A stretch of DNA of 64,000 nucleotides from Elioraea sp. (GCF_022842375.1 NZ_JALHPR010000016.1:38652-102651), one strand, 5' to 3'. Positions 26,150 through 35,388 are shown, counted from the first letter of the stretch. Made by a program: numbers and translations. Notes: generated by a model not told the origin, from the letters alone.

Positions 26150-27181
26150 TCAGCGCGGCCAGCGACCGTCGAACAGCGCCGCGATGTCGGCAGCGTCCAC
26201 CTCGGCCAGCATCGCCGGTGTCCATCGCGGATCACGCGTCTTGTCGACGACCTGCGCGCGCACCCCTTCGGCGAAATCCGGGTGGAAGGTGACGCTGCGC
26301 GTCAGCCGAAGCTCCGTCGTGAGGCAATCGGCAAGGCTCATCGCAGCACCGCGCCTGAGCGCCTCGAAGGTGACGGTGAGCGAGGTCGGCGACATCTGCG
26401 CCAGTGTCGCGAGGGTGGCCCGCGCCCACTCGCTTCGCTCTGCCTCCAGTGCGGCGATGATGCCGGCGACGCTGTCGGCGGCGAAGCAGCGGTCGATCGC
26501 CGGCCGATCCTCCGCCAGCAGGCTGTCGGGCGGCGGCACGGCATGGGCGTCGAGTGCAGACACCCCCTCGCGTGCGAGCGCATCCTTCAGCGCGACGAGG
26601 CCCGCCCGCGGCACGTAATGCGTCGCAAGCCCCGTGTGCAGCGCATCGCCGGGCGAAATCCGCGCGCCCGTGAGTGCGAGGTACATCCCGCTCGCTCCCG
26701 GCAGGCGCGGCAGGAAGAAGGTCGCGCCGATATCGGGGAACAGGCCGATCGCGGTCTCGGGCATCGCCATGGTGGCGTGTTCGGTCACCACCCGGTGGCT
26801 GCCATGCACCGACACGCCGAGGCCGCCGCCCATGGAGACACCGTCGATCAGTGCGACATAGGGCTTCGGATACTCGGCGATCATGCGGTTGACAGCGTAT
26901 TCGGCGACGAAGAAGGCCTCGATCGTCTCGCGCGCGCCGGCCAGCGCCAATGTGCGGACGGCGCGGACGTCGCCCCCCGCGCAGAAGGCCCGTCCGCCGG
27001 CCCCCTCGATCGTGACGAGGCGAACGGCCGGATCGTCCCGCCAGGCGTTGAGCGCGACAGCGATCGCGTCGATCATGCCGCGGTCGAGCGCGTTGAGCGC
27101 ACGCGGCCGATTGAGCACGAGGCTGCCCGTTCCGCGGGAAACCGAGGCCAGGACGGTCGGTTCTGCGTTGGCGTCTGTCAT
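26150..27181 (-). CDS. 3-hydroxyisobutyryl-CoA hydrolase / enoyl-CoA hydratase family
   Basis: 343 residues from ATG 27181, with GGGAG upstream on its strand; the frame extends further but without family sequence. LNRPRALNALDRGMIDAI, FCAGGDVRAVRTLA near residue 63, DGVSMGGGLGVSVHGSHRVV near 112 and ETAIGLFPDIGATFFLPRLPG mark the crotonase fold. The length (~340) and the C-terminal RSVTFHPDFAEGVRAQVVDKTRDPRWTP are typical of 3-hydroxyisobutyryl-CoA hydrolases of valine degradation. It converges on the GntR gene with 3 bp between stops. Confidence 0.88.
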   Translation of the reverse strand: MTDANAEPTVLASVSRGTGSLVLNRPRALNALDRGMIDAIAVALNAWRDDPAVRLVTIEGAGGRAFCAGGDVRAVRTLALAGARETIEAFFVAEYAVNRMIAEYPKPYVALIDGVSMGGGLGVSVHGSHRVVTEHATMAMPETAIGLFPDIGATFFLPRLPGASGMYLALTGARISPGDALHTGLATHYVPRAGLVALKDALAREGVSALDAHAVPPPDSLLAEDRPAIDRCFAADSVAGIIAALEAERSEWARATLATLAQMSPTSLTVTFEALRRGAAMSLADCLTTELRLTRSVTFHPDFAEGVRAQVVDKTRDPRWTPAMLAEVDAADIAALFDGRWPR

Positions 27182-27391
27182 GGCGTTGGGCTCCCGTCCC
27201 CTGCTGCAGGCAGCGGTAGCAGCGCCGATGCTGCCGTGCAACATGGACACGGGGGCCAGGCCCAGGGTGGCGCGGACGCAACATCTAGCGGTAATCTGAG
27301 AACGTTAACGCTTGATGTAGTTTTCACGATTGAATCCGTCCCGACTCCGCCTATCCTCTGCAACCCGATTCCGACCGCCGAGGCACGCCAC
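27182..27391. other. divergent intergenic region upstream of the ribonucleotide reductase
   Basis: This 210-bp gap separates the hydrolase gene from the reductase gene. It is less GC-rich near 27285-27340 and holds the palindrome CGTTAACG at 27303-27310 and looser arms ACATC (27282) and GATGT (27313). Neither a B12-box-like sequence nor a pair of NrdR-type boxes was recognised. The promoters for both genes must lie here. Confidence 0.4.
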
Positions 27392-29887
27392 ATGACGCTC
27401 ATCCAGCCCGTCACGCCGCAGAACCTCTCGCAGCCCCTGCTGCCCTGGGGCGAGACGCCTGCGCGCACCTATGCGCCGGGGATGGGCCAGGCGGTGGCGG
27501 ATCGTACGATCAATCGTCGAATCGTCCGTCGCTTCCCGGTCGGCCAGCGCGTCGCCTTCGTGGTGTCGCGCGATGACGGCTCCTCGCTCGAGAGCCAGCT
27601 CGCAGCCTGGGCGCGGCGCGAGGGCTGGGCCTATGAGGGGCAGTTCTTCGTCGAGCATGGCGACGATGTCAGCGTCTCGGGCTGGATCATGGCGGTCGGG
27701 CGCATCGAGACGGAGAGCTGGGCCGACGTTGCCGAGCGCGTCTCGCTCGGCAATGCACTGCTCGAGCCGCGCGCGGAATGGCGCGAGGCGGAGCGTGCGA
27801 CGCTGCGCCACCACATCCGCCAGGCCTCGCTGTTGATGAGCGGGCGGCACCTCCAGCATGGCGACGCGACGCAGCCGCAGCGCAACATGGAGGTGTTCAC
27901 CAACTGTTCCACCGCCGCGACCAGTTTCCTCTGCTACCTGCTGCTGCTGAACGGCTCCGGCGTCGGTCGTGCCTATGACGATGCGATGATGGCGGTGGAC
28001 TGGTCGCACGACATGCCGCTGGTCGTTCCGGTCATCGACTGGTCGCACGCCGATGTGCAGCAGGGCACCATCACCGGCTTCCTGACGCGGCGTGACGCCG
28101 AGCATCTCTACGCGACGCATGGCCGCATCGTGGTGCACGAGGTTGCCGATTCGCGCGAGGGCTGGGCCAAGGCGGTCGAGGTGGTCGAGCGGATGGCATT
28201 CGAGCGCCGGCGCGAGGACGTGCTGCTGCTCGACTTCACCAAGGTGCGGCCGAAGGGCGCGCCGATCATGGGCATGCAAGGCCGCCCTGCCTCCGGCCCC
28301 GGTCCCTACATGCAGGCACTTGCCCGCGTGGCGATGGTGCGCGGTTCCGGCATGGAGCCGTGGCGCGCGGCACTGTTCGTCGATCACTACCTCGCCGAAT
28401 GCGTTCTCGTCGGCGGCGCGCGCCGGTCGGCGCGGATGAGCACCAAGACATGGCGCGATCGTTCCGTTCTCGGCTTCATCTCGGTCAAGCGCGGCGGGTT
28501 CCTCTGGTCGTCGAACAACTCCATCACGGTCGATGCCGATTTCTGGGCGCATGTGCAGCGCGCCGAGGCCGATCCCGCGTGGGACGAGGCCGTGCGCGAT
28601 GAATGGGCGCACGCGCATGCCGTGTTCGAGGCGGCGGTCAGCGCTGCCTATGACGATGGCACGGGTGAGCCTGGCTTCATCAACCAGGACAAGCTCGTCG
28701 CCAACAGCGAGGGGCTCGACGCCTATGCCTCCGGCACGTTGTTCATGGGCAGCGACAAGTACCAGGCCGATGGCGAGACGCATGCGCTGCTGGGCGACCT
28801 CGTCGCCCGCGCGCGTGCCAGCCGCTACACACAGATCACCAACCCCTGCGGCGAGATCAGCCTGTTCATGCTCGGCGGCTACTGCGTGATCGCCGACGTG
28901 GTGCCCTACCACGCCGCCGACGATGATGACGCGGAGGCGGCGTTCCGTGCGGCGGCCCGCGCGCTGATCCGCGTGAACCTGATGGATTGCCTCTACAAGC
29001 CGGAAACGCAGCGTACCAACCGCATCGGCGTCGGCATCACGGGGCTTCACGAATACGCGCTGAAGCGCTTCGGCTTCGCCTGGGCCGACCTGGTGGACGA
29101 GGCGAAGTCGCGCCCGTTCTGGATGATGCTCGCCCGCTTCAAGCGTGCGGTGGCCGATGAGGCGACGCGCTATTCCGCCTCGCTCGGCGTCGTCCGCCCC
29201 CACACCGACACGACGATGAAGCCGGCTGGCACCACATCGAAGCTGTTCGGGCTGACCGAGGGTGCCCACCTGCCCTCGATGCGCGAGTACCTGCGCTGGG
29301 TGCAGTTCCGCAACGACGACCCGATGGTGAAGGAGTATCGCGCCAAGGGCTATCCGGTGCGCAGCCTCACCACCTATCGCGGCACCACTGTCGTCGGCTT
29401 CCCGACCAAGCCCGAGATCGTGCGCACGGCCGATGAACTCGGCCTCGGCGACAAGCTCGTCACCGCGGGCGAGGCAACGCCGGAGGAGCAGTATCGCTAC
29501 CTCCAGCTGCTGGAGAAGTACTGGATCCGCGGCGTCGACGAGGCGGGGGTGCCGCTCGCCACCGATACCGGAAACCAGGTGAGCTACACCCTGAAGTACG
29601 ACCCCCGGACGGTCGGCTATGCAGGGTTCCGAGATGCCATCCTGAAACTCCAGCCGACCGTGCGCGCCTGCGCCGTGATGCCGCAGACCGATGCGACGGC
29701 GTACGAGTACCAGCCCGAGCAGTCGGTCACGAAGGCGGAGTACGAGATGATCGCGGCAGCGATCGCCGAGGCAGCGGCAGAGGATGTCGGGCGCGAGCAT
29801 GTCGATTGCGCCGGTGGCGTATGCCCGATCGATTTCGGCACCAACGATGCCTCGGCCGCGAAGGAAAGCGCTCAGGCGGCCGCCTGA
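27392..29887 (+). CDS. nrdJ: adenosylcobalamin-dependent (class II) ribonucleotide reductase
   Basis: 831 residues from ATG 27392. Active-site elements: first Cys in FTNCSTAATSF (C172), thiyl-radical Cys in NPCGEIS (C486), and a C-terminal redox pair CAGGVC (C806 and C811). MKPAGTTSKLFGLTEGAHLP near residue 610 and FIVPVIDWSH-like segments match the monomeric triphosphate reductase (RTPR-like) rather than the NrdJ diphosphate form. It makes deoxynucleotides with B12 and is oxygen-independent. Alphaproteobacterial members of this subgroup are sometimes annotated as a protease/RNR fusion or as a recombinase. The stop lies at the start of a 15-bp minisatellite and overlaps the converging EAL gene by 16 bp. 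Confidence 0.88.
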   Translation: MTLIQPVTPQNLSQPLLPWGETPARTYAPGMGQAVADRTINRRIVRRFPVGQRVAFVVSRDDGSSLESQLAAWARREGWAYEGQFFVEHGDDVSVSGWIMAVGRIETESWADVAERVSLGNALLEPRAEWREAERATLRHHIRQASLLMSGRHLQHGDATQPQRNMEVFTNCSTAATSFLCYLLLLNGSGVGRAYDDAMMAVDWSHDMPLVVPVIDWSHADVQQGTITGFLTRRDAEHLYATHGRIVVHEVADSREGWAKAVEVVERMAFERRREDVLLLDFTKVRPKGAPIMGMQGRPASGPGPYMQALARVAMVRGSGMEPWRAALFVDHYLAECVLVGGARRSARMSTKTWRDRSVLGFISVKRGGFLWSSNNSITVDADFWAHVQRAEADPAWDEAVRDEWAHAHAVFEAAVSAAYDDGTGEPGFINQDKLVANSEGLDAYASGTLFMGSDKYQADGETHALLGDLVARARASRYTQITNPCGEISLFMLGGYCVIADVVPYHAADDDDAEAAFRAAARALIRVNLMDCLYKPETQRTNRIGVGITGLHEYALKRFGFAWADLVDEAKSRPFWMMLARFKRAVADEATRYSASLGVVRPHTDTTMKPAGTTSKLFGLTEGAHLPSMREYLRWVQFRNDDPMVKEYRAKGYPVRSLTTYRGTTVVGFPTKPEIVRTADELGLGDKLVTAGEATPEEQYRYLQLLEKYWIRGVDEAGVPLATDTGNQVSYTLKYDPRTVGYAGFRDAILKLQPTVRACAVMPQTDATAYEYQPEQSVTKAEYEMIAAAIAEAAAEDVGREHVDCAGGVCPIDFGTNDASAAKESAQAAA

Positions 29888-32800
29888 TCTTTCGTTGGCA
29901 GATCTTTTGTTGGCTGATCTTCCGCTGGCTGATCTTCCGTTGGCTGGTCTCTTGGTAGGCGCGGCTGCGGCTGCCCGTCCTCCCGCGCCCCGAGCCTGCG
30001 CAGCAGGGCGGGAAGCTCCTCGACCGGCCGCGGCTTGCTGAACAGGTAGCCCTGCGCCTCGACGCAGCCTTCCGCTGCGAGCGCCGCGAGTTGTCCGTCC
30101 GTCTCCACGCCCTCTGCCGTCGTGCGCATGCCGAGCGCGCCGCCAAGGCCCACGATGGCCGATACGATCGAGCGTGCCTCGGCGCTCGAGGCAAGGTCGC
30201 GCACGAAGGTCTGGTCGATCTTGATCTTGTCGAACGGGAAGCTCCTGAGCGTCGAGAGCGAGGAGTAGCCCGTGCCGAAATCATCCATCGCGATGCGCAG
30301 CCCGAGGTCCCGCAGCCGGTGCAGCACTTCGCGCGTTGCCTCGCTGTCGTCGAGCAGGACGCTCTCCGTCACCTCGAGTTCGAGTCGCCCGGGCGGCAGG
30401 CCTGAGCGCGCGAGTGCCTCGGCGGTGGCTTCGACGAGGCCTGGGCGCCGGAACTGCAGCGGCGAGACGTTCACCGACACGTTCTGCCCACCCGGGAATG
30501 CCGCCGCGTCCATGCAGGCCTGGCCGAGCACCCAGGCACCGATCGGCGCGATCAGCTCGAGCTGTTCCGCCAGCGGGATGAAGTCGCCGGGCGAGACAAG
30601 GCCGCGGCGCGGATGCCGCCAGCGCAGCAACGCCTCGAACCCCGTGACGCGGCCCGTCGCGATCTCGACCAGCGGCTGATAGTGCAGAGCAAATTCGCCG
30701 TTGCCCAGCGCTTGGCGAAGGTCAGCCTCGAGCAAGCGCCGCTTCTGTTGCCGGGCATCCATGCCCGGTTCGAAGAAGCGCACCGCGCCGCGCCCCTCGC
30801 GGCGGCCAAGCTCGCGCGCGAGATCGGCCTGCGTCACGAGCGTATCGGCGCCCTCGCTCTCGGCGGCGCTGCCAGCCGCGCCATCGCCGGGGCCGATGGC
30901 GATGCCGATCGAGCCACCGATCGCGGCATCGCCGGTCGAGATCCGCCAGGGTGCCGCGAGGGCTGCCGAGAGGCGTGCGGCAAGCGCCGCGGCATCGTCA
31001 GCGCCAGCGATGCCGGACTGGATGACAGCAAATTCGTCAGCCCCGAGCCGCGCGACGGTGCAGCCTTCCGGAACTGTCGAAAGCAGGCGTGCGGCCGCCT
31101 CGCGCAGCACCTCGTCGCCGGCCGGGTGGCCGAAGCCCTCGTTCACCGCGCGGAAATCGTCGAGGTCGATCGAGAACACAGCGAAGGGGCGGCCAGCGGC
31201 GATCGCGGTATCGATGCGTTCGCGGAACTGCGCGCGGTTCGGCAGGCCGGTCAGCCCGTCATGCCGCGCCATGTGGGTGATCTGCGCTTCCGCCCGGCGC
31301 CGCTCGGTGATGTCCTCGTAGGTGACGACCCAGCCGCCATCGCGCATCGGCTCGTGCGAAATCGCGATGACGCGGCCGTCGGCTAGCTCCTGGAACGCGG
31401 TGGCGGCCTCGCGCCTGGCGATGAAGGCGAGCCTGCGTGCGACCAGCGCGTCGGCATCGGTGCGCGCGTGGTTCCCGGCGGCGATCGAGAAACCCATCAT
31501 CTGGCGGAAGGTGATGCCGGGAACGACCTTCGCCGGATCGACGCGGTAGATCTCGCAGAAGCGGCGGTTGACGACGAGGAGAACGTTCTCCCTGTCGAAC
31601 ATGCAGAGACCCTGCGACATGTTGTTCAGCGCCGCGTCGAACCGGAGTGCGGTTTGAGACAGCGCGGCCTCGTTGCGTTTGAGCACCGTGATGTCGGTGA
31701 AGGTGGCGATGAAGCCACCCTCCTGCGTCGGGCTTCGGCTGATCCTGAGCCAGCGCCCGTCGCGGAGGCGCGTCTCCATCACCTCGTCGCTCGCGAGCAC
31801 GCCGCCGCCGATCGCCGCGGCGAGCGCCGTGGCTGGCGTGCCGGCAGCGAGCAGCGCCACCGCCTCGGGGTAGAACGCCGCCATCGGCGTGTTCGCCGCG
31901 GTGATCCGCCCGGCGCCATCGACCAGCACGAACCCGTCTTGCGCGGTGCCGATCGTGCTGCCGACGCGCGACCTGGCCGAGCGCCGATCCGCCTCCTCGC
32001 GCTCGACCATGCGACGGATCGTGTCGCGCATCACCGTCATCGCGCCCAGCAGGGCACCGAGTTCGTCACCGTCGGCGCGCGGGATCGGCGTGTCGAGCCT
32101 GCCGCCGGCGATGCCGCGTGCGGCGGCGGACGCCGCGGCGACCGGCCCGATGATGCGGCGCGACAGAACGACCGCGACGACGAGGCCGAGCACGAGCGCA
32201 ACGGCGGTGGCGACCGCCGTTGCCTTGCCGATGTCGGCCACCGCGTCGACGGCGCGGCGGCGATGCAGCACCCCATCCCCGGCGGTGAGGCTGACCAGGA
32301 CGGCGAGCGCCTCCTCCGCTGCTGCTGCTGCTGCATCGAGGCTGCGCCAGCGCGCGAAGGCGTCCTCATCCTGCCGTGGTGGCGTGGCCGCGAGAGCGAT
32401 CCAGGCTTCGACAGCATGTGCCGCAGCGGCTGCCGCGCGGGCGCCCTCTCCCTGGGATCCCTTCCCCTGCGCACGCTCGGCTGCCACCACGAGGCTGCCG
32501 CGCGTCGCATCGACCAGGCGGGCGAAGCGGTCGGCGGCATGGTCGAGCATGCCTGTCGTCGCGCGCTTGCGTGCCTCGAGCGCCTTCAGCGCGGTGAAAC
32601 TCCCGGCCGCCGCGCGGGCGGAGCTGATCGACATCAGCGCGGTATCGTAGGTCGCGACCACGAGCCGGCCCGCGTGGTCGATGGCGGCAAGGGAGAAGGC
32701 GCCAAGCCCGGCGGTGAGCAGGCCGACGGCGAGGAAGGCCAGGATGATCCTGCCCCGGAGCGTCGCGAGCAGGCGAGGTGGCGTGCCGGTTCCGGCCGCT

Positions 32801-32925
32801 GCCGCGTCGGTCGCGACATCGGGCGAAGCGGCATCGGCCACGGAGGCGGCGGGCATCGCCGCGTCCGGCGCGCAGCACGCCGCCTCCCGCGCCACGGCCG
32901 GGCGTGCTCGGGATGAGTGGGCCAT
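29872..32925 (-). CDS. membrane PAS-PAS-GGDEF-EAL c-di-GMP signalling protein
   Basis: 1017 residues from ATG 32925 (GTG 32934 adds three residues). Order: TM helix near 54-78, periplasmic sensor of ~150 residues, TM helix near 235-255, HAMP, two PAS domains (TAQDGFVLVDGAGRITAAN; NNMSQGLCMFDRENVLLVVN), GGDEF and EAL. The cyclase motif reads GADEF (628-632), not GGDEF, so cyclase activity may be lost. The phosphodiesterase site looks intact: EAL 764-766, LEVTESVLL, DDFGTGYSSLSTL, KIKIDQTFV, AEGVET. The C-terminus carries five-residue repeats of the DQPTE type, encoded by a minisatellite. Likely net effect: c-di-GMP degradation in response to a periplasmic or PAS-bound signal. Confidence 0.9.
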   Translation of the reverse strand: MAHSSRARPAVAREAACCAPDAAMPAASVADAASPDVATDAAAAGTGTPPRLLATLRGRIILAFLAVGLLTAGLGAFSLAAIDHAGRLVVATYDTALMSISSARAAAGSFTALKALEARKRATTGMLDHAADRFARLVDATRGSLVVAAERAQGKGSQGEGARAAAAAAHAVEAWIALAATPPRQDEDAFARWRSLDAAAAAAEEALAVLVSLTAGDGVLHRRRAVDAVADIGKATAVATAVALVLGLVVAVVLSRRIIGPVAAASAAARGIAGGRLDTPIPRADGDELGALLGAMTVMRDTIRRMVEREEADRRSARSRVGSTIGTAQDGFVLVDGAGRITAANTPMAAFYPEAVALLAAGTPATALAAAIGGGVLASDEVMETRLRDGRWLRISRSPTQEGGFIATFTDITVLKRNEAALSQTALRFDAALNNMSQGLCMFDRENVLLVVNRRFCEIYRVDPAKVVPGITFRQMMGFSIAAGNHARTDADALVARRLAFIARREAATAFQELADGRVIAISHEPMRDGGWVVTYEDITERRRAEAQITHMARHDGLTGLPNRAQFRERIDTAIAAGRPFAVFSIDLDDFRAVNEGFGHPAGDEVLREAAARLLSTVPEGCTVARLGADEFAVIQSGIAGADDAAALAARLSAALAAPWRISTGDAAIGGSIGIAIGPGDGAAGSAAESEGADTLVTQADLARELGRREGRGAVRFFEPGMDARQQKRRLLEADLRQALGNGEFALHYQPLVEIATGRVTGFEALLRWRHPRRGLVSPGDFIPLAEQLELIAPIGAWVLGQACMDAAAFPGGQNVSVNVSPLQFRRPGLVEATAEALARSGLPPGRLELEVTESVLLDDSEATREVLHRLRDLGLRIAMDDFGTGYSSLSTLRSFPFDKIKIDQTFVRDLASSAEARSIVSAIVGLGGALGMRTTAEGVETDGQLAALAAEGCVEAQGYLFSKPRPVEELPALLRRLGAREDGQPQPRLPRDQPTEDQPAEDQPTKDLPTKDQAAA
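29886..29945. repeat. 15-bp minisatellite, four copies
   Basis: Four adjacent 15-bp units (29886, 29901, 29916, 29931), e.g. GATCTTCCGTTGGCT, with few differences; a diverged fifth unit follows at 29946-29960. The array is in frame with the EAL protein on the minus strand, encoding repeated DQPTE/DQPAE/DQPTK, and its first unit overlaps the stop of the reductase gene. Confidence 0.85.
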
Positions 32926-33019
32926 GGCTGGCACGATCCCATCCGGATACTAACGAGATACTAAGGTCCGGGCGCGGCTGGCATCCAAGGCCTGGTCGTG
33001 CGCCTCACCACGCCCGTCC

Positions 33020-33064
33020 CCCGACTTGCGGCACCCCGACTTACGGCACCCCGGCTTGCGGCGT
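33020..33064. repeat. 15-bp tandem repeat, three copies
   Basis: Three units of CCCGACTTGCGGCAC type at 33020, 33035 and 33050, with one to four changes. They lie in the 168-bp non-coding gap between the divergent EAL gene and the ABC ATPase gene, 30 bp before the ATPase start. Unit length equals that of the array at the other end of the EAL gene, but the sequences differ. Confidence 0.75.
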
Positions 33065-33093
33065 GACCGTCACGCTGCCAGTCTCCATGCTGC

Positions 33094-34191
33094 ATGGCAG
33101 CAGGAAGTGACACCCTTGTCCGGTTCCAGGGCGTCGAGAAGAGCTATGACGGGGTGCGCTTCGCCGTCAGGCATCTCGACCTCGACATCGCGCGCGGCGA
33201 GTTCCTGACGCTGCTGGGCCCCTCGGGCTCGGGCAAGACCACCACGCTCATGATGCTCGCCGGCTTCGAGCAGCCGACGGCCGGCGAGATCCTGCTCGAG
33301 GGCCGCCCGATCGCCCGCCTGCCGCCGCACAAGCGCGGCATCGGCGTGGTGTTCCAGTCCTATGCCCTCTTCCCACACATGACGGTCGGCGAGAATGTCG
33401 GCTTCCCGCTGTCCGTGCGCGGCATCGGAAGGGCGGAGCGTGACCGGCGCGTTGCCCGCGCGCTTGATATGGTCCGGCTGCCTGACTATGGCGCGCGGCG
33501 GCCGAGCCAGCTTTCGGGCGGGCAGCAGCAGCGCGTCGCGCTCGCCCGCGCGCTGGTGTTCGAACCACCGCTCGTGCTGCTCGACGAGCCGCTGGGTGCG
33601 CTCGACAAGCAGCTGCGCGAGGAGATGCAGCTCGAGATCCGCCACATCCATGAGCGGCTCGGCGTGACGATGGTCTATGTCACGCATGACCAATCCGAGG
33701 CGCTGACGATGTCGGACCGCATCGCCGTGTTCCGCGACGGCGCGATCCGCCAGCTTGACACGCCCCAAGCACTTTACGAACGCCCAGCCGATGCCTTCGT
33801 CGCGGGCTTCGTCGGTGAGAACAATCGCCTCGCCGGCCGTGTGGCCGAGCGTGACGGCGACATGGCCGCGATCGTGCTGGCCGATGGACGTCGCCTCTGG
33901 GCACGCCGGGCCGATGCCGGGGCGGAAGGCTCGCCCGCCATCCTCTCCGTCAGGCCCGAGCGCATCGCCGTTGCCGCCGCCGCGGCCGATGACCTGGGCG
34001 AGAACGCGCTGGCCGCCACGGTGGCCGAGGTGATCTATCTCGGCGACCATGTCCGCGTTCGGCTCTCACTCGCCGACGGCGCCGAGATCACCGCCAAGCG
34101 CCCGGCGTCGGCCGCGATGGCCGGCCTCGTCCCCGGTGCTGCCGTCGCCGTCGCGTGGCAGCCGGAACACGCCGTCGCCTTCGCGCCCTGA
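33094..34191 (+). CDS. ABC transporter ATPase, spermidine/putrescine (PotA) type
   Basis: 365 residues from ATG 33094. Walker A GPSGSGKT (42-49), Q-loop in [14 protein letters not shown] (85-98), signature LSGGQQQR (140-147), Walker B LVLLDEP (160-166), His switch in [16 protein letters not shown]. The C-terminal ~120 residues form a TOBE regulatory domain, with [11 protein letters not shown]. The class energises import of polyamines or related solutes. It is followed by its binding protein and two permeases, so the set is complete. The CDS lies 30 bp after a 15-bp tandem repeat. Confidence 0.95.
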   Translation: MAAGSDTLVRFQGVEKSYDGVRFAVRHLDLDIARGEFLTLLGPSGSGKTTTLMMLAGFEQPTAGEILLEGRPIARLPPHKRGIGVVFQSYALFPHMTVGENVGFPLSVRGIGRAERDRRVARALDMVRLPDYGARRPSQLSGGQQQRVALARALVFEPPLVLLDEPLGALDKQLREEMQLEIRHIHERLGVTMVYVTHDQSEALTMSDRIAVFRDGAIRQLDTPQALYERPADAFVAGFVGENNRLAGRVAERDGDMAAIVLADGRRLWARRADAGAEGSPAILSVRPERIAVAAAAADDLGENALAATVAEVIYLGDHVRVRLSLADGAEITAKRPASAAMAGLVPGAAVAVAWQPEHAVAFAP

Positions 34192-34298
34192 GCGGGCGTC
34201 CGTGATCCATGCGGCGTTCCGTTGCCACGCGCCGTTGAAACACGCCCCACCGCGGCGTTACCGTGCAGTGCCGGCTTCGAACCGATCGGGAGAGAAAA

Positions 34299-35345
34299 AT
34301 GCGACGTTCCATCCTTGCCGCAGCGGCGGCAGGCCTGATGCTTGCGGCCGCCCCAGGGGCGACCCCGGCAGCTTCGCGTGACCTGACGATCGTGTCCTGG
34401 GGCGGCGCCTACCAGGACGCGCAGCGGCAGGTGTATTTCCGCCCGTTCTCGCAGGCCACCGGCGTGCGCTTCGTCGAGGACAACTGGGATGGCGGCATCG
34501 GCGTGCTGCGCACCCGGATGCAGTCGGGCAACAACACCTGGGACCTCGTTCAGGTCGAGAGCGAGGAACTGCTGCTCGGCTGCGAGGAGGGGCTGTTCGA
34601 GAAGCTCGACTATTCCCGCATCGGCGGGCGTGACCTCTACCTTCCCGAAGCGGCGCATGAGTGCGGCGTCGGCGCGATCCTCTACAACTTTGTCCTTGCC
34701 TGGGACCGGACGAAGTTCCAGGGCACGCCGACCTGGGCCGATTTCTGGAATGTCGAGCGTTTTCCCGGCAAGCGCGGGCTTCGCCGCGGCGTGAAGATGA
34801 ACCTCGAATACGCGCTGCTGGCCGATGGCGTTCCCGCCAACCAGGTCTATGCCACCCTGCGCACCGATGCGGGGGTGGAGCGTGCCTTCCGCATGCTCGA
34901 CCGGCTGAAGCCGCACATCGTGTGGTGGCAGTCTTCTGCCCAGGCGCCGCAGATCCTGGGTGCGGGCGAGGTGCTGATGACCTCGTCTCCGAACGGCCGC
35001 ATCACCAACGCGAACCGGACCGAGCGTCGTGACTTCGGCATCCAGTGGGCCGGCAGCCTCTACACGATCGACAGCTGGGTGATCATGAAGGGCAGCCCGA
35101 ACACGAACGACGCGTACCGCTTCCTGAACTTCGCCTCGAACCCGCGCGTGCAGGCGCAGCTCGTGCCGCTGATCCCCTACGGCGGTGCCTCTAAGGGAGC
35201 GAATGCGGGGCTTTCGCCCGAACTTCTCGCGGCGAGCCCAACCAACCCGGCGAATCTCTCCGTGTCGCTGATGATCGATGACCAGTTCTGGCTCGACAAC
35301 CTCGACAAGCTGTCGCAGCGCTTCAATGCGTGGCTCGCCCGGTAG
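34299..35345 (+). CDS. periplasmic spermidine/putrescine-type substrate-binding protein
   Basis: 348 residues from ATG 34299 with CGGGAGAG upstream. Signal MRRSILAAAAAGLMLAAAPG, cleavage near PAAS. Mature: DLTIVSWGGAYQDAQRQVYF, NTWDLVQVESEELLLGCEEGLFE, GAILYNFVLAWDRTKF, and TIDSWVIMKGSPNTNDAYRFLNFASNPRVQAQLVPLIPYG split between blocks, as in PotD/YdcS-like proteins. It delivers ligand to the two permeases downstream. A strong hairpin follows the stop (35354-35380), suggesting this gene is expressed above the permease genes. Confidence 0.93.
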   Translation: MRRSILAAAAAGLMLAAAPGATPAASRDLTIVSWGGAYQDAQRQVYFRPFSQATGVRFVEDNWDGGIGVLRTRMQSGNNTWDLVQVESEELLLGCEEGLFEKLDYSRIGGRDLYLPEAAHECGVGAILYNFVLAWDRTKFQGTPTWADFWNVERFPGKRGLRRGVKMNLEYALLADGVPANQVYATLRTDAGVERAFRMLDRLKPHIVWWQSSAQAPQILGAGEVLMTSSPNGRITNANRTERRDFGIQWAGSLYTIDSWVIMKGSPNTNDAYRFLNFASNPRVQAQLVPLIPYGGASKGANAGLSPELLAASPTNPANLSVSLMIDDQFWLDNLDKLSQRFNAWLAR

Positions 35346-35353
35346 GTGTGACG

Positions 35354-35380
35354 GCGCGGGGGCCTGACCGGCCCCCGCGC
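35354..35380 (+). promoter_or_regulatory. 11-bp hairpin between binding-protein and permease genes
   Basis: Arms GCGCGGGGGCC (35354-35364) and GGCCCCCGCGC (35370-35380) are perfect complements around the loop TGACC. There is no T-run, so it is not a classical terminator. Its position just after the binding-protein gene and 8 bp before the permease ATG fits an mRNA-stabilising or attenuating element that gives more binding protein than permease. This role is inferred from other ABC operons. Confidence 0.6.
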
Positions 35381-35388
35381 ATTCTCCG

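Noticed and set aside
27182..27391. Cobalamin riboswitch or NrdR boxes upstream of the B12-dependent reductase
   Set aside because: I looked for a B12-box-like sequence and for paired NrdR-type palindromes and recognised neither. Only a CGTTAACG palindrome is present. A covariance-model search would settle it.
27305..29800. 831-residue minus-strand frame opposite the reductase
   Set aside because: It mirrors the reductase gene, has shadow composition (His/Arg/Asp-rich) and no motif. The plus-strand protein has all catalytic cysteines.
31468..32916. 482-residue plus-strand frame opposite the EAL gene
   Set aside because: Arg/Asp/His-rich shadow with no motif; the minus-strand protein has HAMP, PAS, GGDEF and EAL signatures.
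29886..33064. Tandem repeats as a CRISPR array
   Set aside because: Units are 15 bp, directly adjacent without spacers, and partly coding. No cas genes are in the window.
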